Below are positions 59,084-64,000 of a DNA stretch of 64,000 nucleotides, piece after piece. Position numbers and translations under genes: made by a program. Source of the DNA: Nematopogon swammerdamellus. Its lineage: Eukaryota > Arthropoda > Insecta > Lepidoptera > Adelidae. Below the pieces are notes generated by a model. That model had not been told where the DNA came from and did not search any database. It was given only the letters and a program-made list of their open reading frames with translations. The number at the start of each line of letters is the position of its first letter. Position 1 is the stretch's first letter. The stretch lies in NCBI GenBank assembly GCA_946902875.1, contig OX336359.1, positions 2,418,001 to 2,482,000 on the forward strand. The letters are read 5' to 3'.

Positions 59084-59333
59084 TGTAGTGTGGGTTGAAG
59101 AAGAAGGCAGGATTGGTTTGTGAAGTATATTTCTTGTAATAATAACTTGTATAAAATGTTCTGACAATATTTAGTTCTTAGCGACTAGACTACGTACGAC
59201 GAACGAACCACCGATGACGTTATACTTTTTTATGGAGAATAGACAAGACAGATGACAGACGGAAAGACATAGACATTAGACATATTATTTTATATTAGGC
59301 GTTGGCTACTAAGCCATGTTACCATATATAACA
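59084..59333 (-). repeat. 5' LTR of the Gypsy element
   Basis: 250 bp; in element orientation it precedes the primer binding site and Gag start. Confidence 0.92.
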
Positions 59334-59450
59334 GAATGTAAGTAGGTAGTAGCAGAAGAGTTAAGCGTGAGAATTGAAGACAAAATAATAATAAGAGAGG
59401 TATTACGCCGCTCCGGTTTACTACAACAATCTCACGTAATCTTTTTTGAA
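59334..59450 (-). repeat. LINE 3' end, right part, beyond the Gypsy insertion
   Basis: GTAAGTAGGTAGTAGCAGAA (inverse of CTACTACCTACTTAC in the LINE copy at 60600) continues the sequence broken at 54594. Confidence 0.75.
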
Positions 59451-59524
59451 TTTTTTATTTTTTTTATTATTTATTTATTTTAAACACTATTGCTTCAATG
59501 GACATCTTGTGTCTTATCATAACG

Positions 59525-60775
59525 ATTAAAGAGGCTAATGAATGCCACAATCGTTGCTTCTCCCCATTCTTGATTATGCAGATGTATGTTACCTGGACGT
59601 TACTGAGGAACTCCTGGACAAGCTTGAGCGTCTGCAAAACATGTGTATACGATTCATTTTCGGACTACGCAAGTACGACCATGTTTCAGAATATCGCAGA
59701 CGTCTCAAATGGCTCCCAATCCGTTACTGCATTAATTCCCAAATTCTTAGTGTACGTCCTGGGTGCGCGGAGCGTCGGGCGGGGCGTGCGTGTCCGCTCC
59801 AGCGGTCAACGCTGCGTTCTTTGGCTGGCCTCAGTGCACTGCAAGCGTGCAGGCAGCGTTTTACGTTTAATTCTTGAAGCGACATGGTTGCACGCTGACT
59901 TGACCGCACTGAACGCTCCATAGAACGCTCGAAAAGACAAACTGGTTTGAGTTGCACGCGCACGCTCCGCTGCCCGCTCGAGCGCCCGCTCCCCGCTCCG
60001 CTCACAACGCTGCGCACTCAGGACACTAGTAGCGCGCGCATGTTTGAATTGCCCGCTGCACGCTCCGCTCCGCAAAACGCTGCACGCAACGCTGCACCCA
60101 GGACGTACCCTAGTCTTCTTTACTCTTGTCTTAACAACCCCTCTGCTCCCGAGTATCTATCTTCCCGTTTTCAGAACCTATCTTCTCACGGTGTCCCACT
60201 TCGGTCTAGTCATGACAATATTTTAGCTATCTCCTCTCATAAAACTGGTTTTTATACGAACTCATTTTCTGTTCACGCAGCTCGACTGTAGAATTCACTA
60301 CCACACTTTATCCGACATTGTAAATCGCTTCCCTTATTCAAAATACATCTAAAACTGTATTACCTCCGTCAATGTGAAGTAAAAACCTAAAAAACAAAAA
60401 CCACTTTTGTTTCATACTTACCTGGATGGACAAGTATGTATGTATGTATATTTATTTGTATATAATATTCTATATATTTAGTAATTTATATGTATTAAAC
60501 ATGTATGGCTTATATTTTACTAGCATGTACTTATATGTATGTATTAATAAGTATTCTTATTATTATTTTTATCTTCAATTGTCACGCAACTCTTTTGCTA
60601 CTACCTACTTACATTCCACTATATTATCGAATCTCAAACATCCAAAGGTTGACTGTAAGAAATCTCTGTAAGGGATAAGTCCGCCTTTGCACCTTATGTA
60701 AATTTTCCAATGTATTTGTTACTGTTTAATGTTTACTGGAGCAATAAAGAATTTTCTATCTATCTATCTATCTAA
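59525..60775 (+). pseudogene. LINE ORF2 terminus and 3' end, interrupted by a MITE
   Basis: First part: LLPILDYADVCYLDVTEELL, KLERLQNMCIRFIFGLRKYD, YRRRLKWLPIRYCINSQIL (RT C-terminal region). After the MITE: NNPSAPEYLSSRFQNLS, TNSFSVHAARL and a stop. Then a ~450-bp 3' UTR with GATAAGTCCGCCTTTGCACC, GAGCAATAAAG and (TATC)n. The catalytic domains are absent. Confidence 0.8.
59756..60104. mobile_element. GC-rich MITE with GTCCTGGGTGC inverted ends
   Basis: Ends GTCCTGGGTGC / GCACCCAGGAC flanked by GTAC on both sides (59752-59755 and 60105-60108 region). About 350 bp, rich in CGCTCC / CGCTGC motifs; no coding capacity. It splits the LINE reading frame. Confidence 0.75.
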
Positions 60776-62330
60776 TGCCCATGGCGTGAATAAAGTATTC
60801 TAAGTGCACCTGAAACGCTGCCTCATTTTCTTGCCACTTCCATTCTCTCAGATCATTCAGTGTACATTCATTTGATATTTAAATACTTGAATTTTGCATT
60901 TTAAAGTCTGTACTGTATACACTCTAAATATGCACATTGAGACGAAACTTACACATAGAGGAAATCTCACGAGAGTTTGGGGGTCGGCTTCCTATAAATC
61001 TCACGATATCTTACCCAGGCTTGGGGGTCAAAAAATCCAAAAAAATTGCTCATTTGATTAATGGATGTCCCCAAAGAAGAAAGAAGCCCTAGAAAATGAA
61101 ACCAGCTCGAATCAGCTTGAGCAAGATGTTCAGCGCGGACTACGAAATTCGATGTCTTCAACTTCGTAGCCCTCTACCTCGGCCCAGACGCTTCCGATCG
61201 ACTCGAATGTGGTACCAATATACGTGGACTATCACGAGGAGACAGAAAACCGGCCAAGTGCGAGTCGAACTCGCGCACCGAGGGTTCCGTATGGCCATAT
61301 CATGGTCAGCGCCACTCACGCCATCTAGGTATTAGTTCAAATGCTTCATACTCTTTTTGGTAGAGGCGCGCATGCACTTTTTAGTTGCTTGTATGGGGAC
61401 CCCCGTGATTTTTTTTATTATTTGTATTATTTGTTGTTATATAAATAGAAATGTATTTTAAAACGTAAAAATCTACACAAATAACTAACAACTACTAAAC
61501 AAACATGAAAATAACTATGCAAAGAGGGTGTTTGTAGAAATTTCCTAGACCGCCTGCGGCATTGTGGCATTCCGCATTACCCCACTGCATTTCAAAGCAT
61601 TTCCCTTTGAACATTTGATTTTGAATATTGAACATGAATATTGAAGCGTAGAACGGACGATGATTGTTGCCATTAATGTATCCTTACCTATAATAAAATC
61701 CAACGTCTGCTTTCTGTCTGAGTGTCTGAGTGTCTGTCTGTCCGCTTATAACTCGAGAACCACTGAACCGATTTCAATAAAAAAACATTCTACGGATAGC
61801 TTGATTCTTCCCATCAACTATAGGCTACTTACTATCACGCTAAATGGCTTATGAGGTTAGCAGTGAAGTGAAATATAAGAGCGGGCGGAGCCGCGGGCAC
61901 AGCTTGTCTTGAATAATTACGAAAAATCGAACAGAGTAAAAAGGAGGAATGTCACGAGGACAATCCCCTTTCTTGTTTGGTTTCGCTTGGACATTCCTCC
62001 TTTTTAGCCTGTACAGGAAAACTTTAAAATGAAATATGTCGTCACATGGCCCTTTTATGCTCTGTACGGTTTCTGTGTGCGATTCAACGTTAAATTTCCC
62101 ACCAGATGGCATTAAAAGGTCAATTTTGTAAAAAATGTGACATTCCCCCTTCTTCCACTGATCCCTTCATTTATAGAAAATAAAAACTTATATAACTATA
62201 CTTTACTTGCTTGTATTAAATGTAAACCATAACTATCTTAACCGTAAATTAGGAATTATTAAAATGTATCTATTATCAGGAGTTTTAAATAGAAATATTC
62301 TCTTGGCTCCGTCTCGCGTAACATCATCCC
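60776..62330. other. Spacer before gene H with repeats D and E
   Basis: 60776-61246 is unassigned. 61247-61440 is repeat D (CCGGCCAAGTGCGAGTCGAA). 61678-61910 is repeat E (minus). 61938-62005 is a small inverted repeat (AAAGGAGGAATGTC and inverse). The rest is AT-rich. Confidence 0.5.
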
Positions 62331-62334
62331 AACC

Positions 62335-62369
62335 TATATAAACCAAAACAATGTAATTAACACCTCAGT
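62335..62369 (+). promoter_or_regulatory. Core promoter of gene H: TATA box plus TCAGT initiator
   Basis: TATATAAA at 62335-62342 and an arthropod-type initiator TCAGT at 62365-62369, about 30 bp apart. This predicts a leader of ~85 nt before the ATG at 62450. It is the clearest core promoter in the window. Confidence 0.65.
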
Positions 62370-62449
62370 ATGAAACGAACGAACATAAAACCGAAAGTGC
62401 GTGCGTAAAATCATATCATCACAGTCTCATTTTAACAAAAAAACACAAA

Positions 62450-62836
62450 ATGTACTTCAATATGCGCGCTGTCGTCGCAGTGGCTCTCTGCGTCCTTCTA
62501 TCAGATTGCCAGGGGCAAAGCCACGACGTGCTCGTCGGAAGAAGAAATTACGGTGATCTAGTTCTCTTCAGTCAAAACGAATGTAAATACGCATTTCCCT
62601 TCATCGTGAGATCATCGAATGTCATTTATCCGACGCCTGGCATGGACACAGTCCATCAGTTTGGATACATAACGGCAATCCAAATCAAAGATCATTACAG
62701 AGACGGTACTGGTGGATTCGGTGTCATCGTAGCTGGAGGTGTCGGAGAAAAATTCGCCAACGTTAAGCTGAAAAGTCAGAGAGGTTGCGGTATGAACTTC
62801 ACTGTGACGATCTACGGAAGATTTACGCCATATTAG
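62450..62836 (+). CDS. MBF2-family secreted protein (gene H), single exon
   Basis: 128 aa from the first ATG (a second in-frame ATG is codon 5). Signal peptide MYFNMRAVVAVALCVLLSDC, then QGQSHDVLVGRRNYGDL, a Cys-containing segment (NECKYAFPFIVRSSNVIYP), and the core ITAIQIKDHYRDGTGG, AGGVGEKFANVKLKSQRG-CG and NFTVTIYGRF. Two cysteines outside the signal peptide (NEC and GCG) could form one disulfide. It is most like gene E in the RSSN/DL-YP segment and ITAI start of the core. It stands ~12 kb from the nearest other member; the Gypsy element and LINE debris lie between. Confidence 0.88.
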   Translation: MYFNMRAVVAVALCVLLSDCQGQSHDVLVGRRNYGDLVLFSQNECKYAFPFIVRSSNVIYPTPGMDTVHQFGYITAIQIKDHYRDGTGGFGVIVAGGVGEKFANVKLKSQRGCGMNFTVTIYGRFTPY

Positions 62837-63138
62837 AGAAGCTATAGAAGATTTAAGTAGAAAATAGACAACAGAGCTCAACAAAAGAGATGAACATACT
62901 AAGGAGAACTATATACGAGAGTCGATATAAGAAAATAATCATTTATAGAAGCGAAAACATTTAAAAAGGAAGAAAACCATTTGGAAAGAATTAACCGTTT
63001 AAGAACCAGAAGAAACCAGAAGAGTTAAGCAAGAGGAAAATCACCAACGAAGTGTACCAGGAAATTATGACCATCTAGGAGAGAGGAGAACAATATTCTG
63101 CAGAAGACTACTCGAGCACGTGATGGTCGCGTGATACG

Positions 63139-63144
63139 AATAAA
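63139..63144 (+). promoter_or_regulatory. Candidate poly(A) signal of gene H
   Basis: AATAAA 300 bp after the stop codon, the first such word downstream. Confidence 0.4.
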
Positions 63145-64000
63145 GAAAACTTTTCTTCATTCGTAGGTGTGTGACGCATGCCATGAGTGACGGATTTCAA
63201 GGACTACAGGATAAGTTAATACACGGGAGAAGAATATTGTAAGAAACAGAAGACATATTTGCGCAAACACTACGAGATAATAATGTTTCAAAAGATTAGT
63301 TTCATAATAACGGTGGCACATAAGGATAAGAAGTGTGTACCTGAAGAGAATAATACATTTACAAAAAGGACGAACCATCTTGGGATATTTTTTCAATGTA
63401 TTTTTTGCGGAATCTGTCATGATTGGCTACGCAATTGCTCCACTCCATCTGCTACTATACACCCGTGTCAGTTCATCACGTGGCATGCCAGTGCTTATCT
63501 TTTAGACGTATCGGCTACACTGAACTGGCCGAAAACCATTTGAAGAATAGGAGAATCATTTCCTAGGGAAGAACAGTAACTATCTTCTGTGATAGATAAA
63601 TAGGGAAACATTTCAGATATTGTGTCAAAGTAAAATGTTAAGACCCATAATTTATTGTAGAAATAAACTAAACATTTTATAAAACCCGACTACGAAAAAC
63701 GAAGAAAATAACAAGAAAAGTTGATCAAAAATGCTTTAGTCGGGCTATCTTTCCATTCGACTCCTTGAAACACGCCGCGCCTGCTAAACTCATTTAAAGG
63801 TGTGCAGCGGCAGATTTCCGATTTTGAAAATTAATAAAAAAAAAAAACATTTATACCAAAACTATTCATTACTATGAAAAGAAGACAAAAGCGGATACAA
63901 TTTTTTAAATATGACATTTTCTAAATGTCGACCTCCGTTTTTGTACGCACCAACCAACCTATTCCGCATATTTTCAAAAACACTCATGCACAGTGCACTG
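63145..64000. other. Downstream of gene H, repeat scraps
   Basis: 63393-63540 is a diverged SINE 3' domain (minus). 63683-63750 is half of the AAAACCCGA palindromic repeat. Otherwise AT-rich and unassigned. Confidence 0.4.

Larger units (their letters stand above)
54595..59333 (-). mobile_element. Complete Ty3/Gypsy-type LTR retrotransposon, 4.7 kb
   Basis: Two 250-bp LTRs (54595-54844 and 59084-59333), TG...CA ended and apparently identical, flanked by a 5-bp duplication GAATG (54590-54594, 59334-59338). Primer binding site TGGTGTCAGAAGTGTGCG (59066-59083) abuts the 5' LTR. Polypurine tract AAAAAGGGAGA (54845-54855) abuts the 3' LTR. Single Gag-Pol frame, no env. Inserted in a LINE 3' end. 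Confidence 0.95.

Noticed and set aside
59498..60291. Overlapping 90-140 codon frames
   Set aside because: Produced by the LINE fragment and the GC-rich MITE; not host genes.

Overview
This is a eukaryotic window, almost certainly from a moth or butterfly (Lepidoptera). The evidence is the AT-rich intron and spacer sequence, short exons with GT..AG introns, insect-type TTAGG repeats, and a dense mix of repeats typical of lepidopteran genomes: the interspersed repeat around a GTGCGAGTCGGACTCGC core, tRNA-derived SINEs, RTE and other LINE 3' ends, hAT and Tc1/mariner relics. Nothing looks bacterial; most of the sequence is transposon debris.

The host genes form one family cluster. Eight genes between 12.9 and 62.8 kb encode small secreted proteins (about 110-210 aa) of the MBF2 family (Pfam 'Transcription activator MBF2', an arthropod family that includes secreted salivary-type members). 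Each has a hydrophobic N-terminus, then a beta-rich core with the pattern I-x(2)-I-x-V-x-D ... GG-x-G ... V-x(2)-x-L-x-S ... F-x-V-E-x-Y. Layout: gene A (-, 12939-16151, three exons, frameshifted by a 5-bp duplication), gene B (+, 30864-31654, two exons), gene C (-, 34575-38212, three exons), gene D (+, 40496-40843), gene E (+, 42707-43090), gene F (-, 44369-44737), gene G (-, 48676-50273, two exons with a Gln-rich tail), gene H (+, 62450-62836). A ninth, unrelated-looking secreted-protein gene lies at 2256-3025 (+). The letters are local labels only.

The most striking non-genic object is a 6.1-kb foldback-like element at 3957-10100. Its two arms are inverted arrays of ~553-bp tandem repeats, it has TAGTCCGG termini, and a 3-bp TCC duplication flanks it inside a SINE. 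A second large element is an intact Ty3/Gypsy-type retrotransposon (54595-59333, minus strand) with two 250-bp LTRs that look identical and a single uninterrupted Gag-Pol frame, nested in a LINE end.

Region by region: 1-2.2 kb SINEs and unassigned sequence; 2.2-3.1 kb secreted-protein gene; 3.2-11.6 kb SINE, foldback element, hAT-type MITE; 12.9-16.2 kb gene A with repeat-filled introns; 16.2-30.7 kb repeats only; 30.8-50.3 kb the core of the MBF2 cluster; 50.3-62.2 kb repeats plus the Gypsy element; 62.3-63.1 kb gene H. No operon-like cooperation is expected; the MBF2 genes look like independently transcribed tandem duplicates on both strands.
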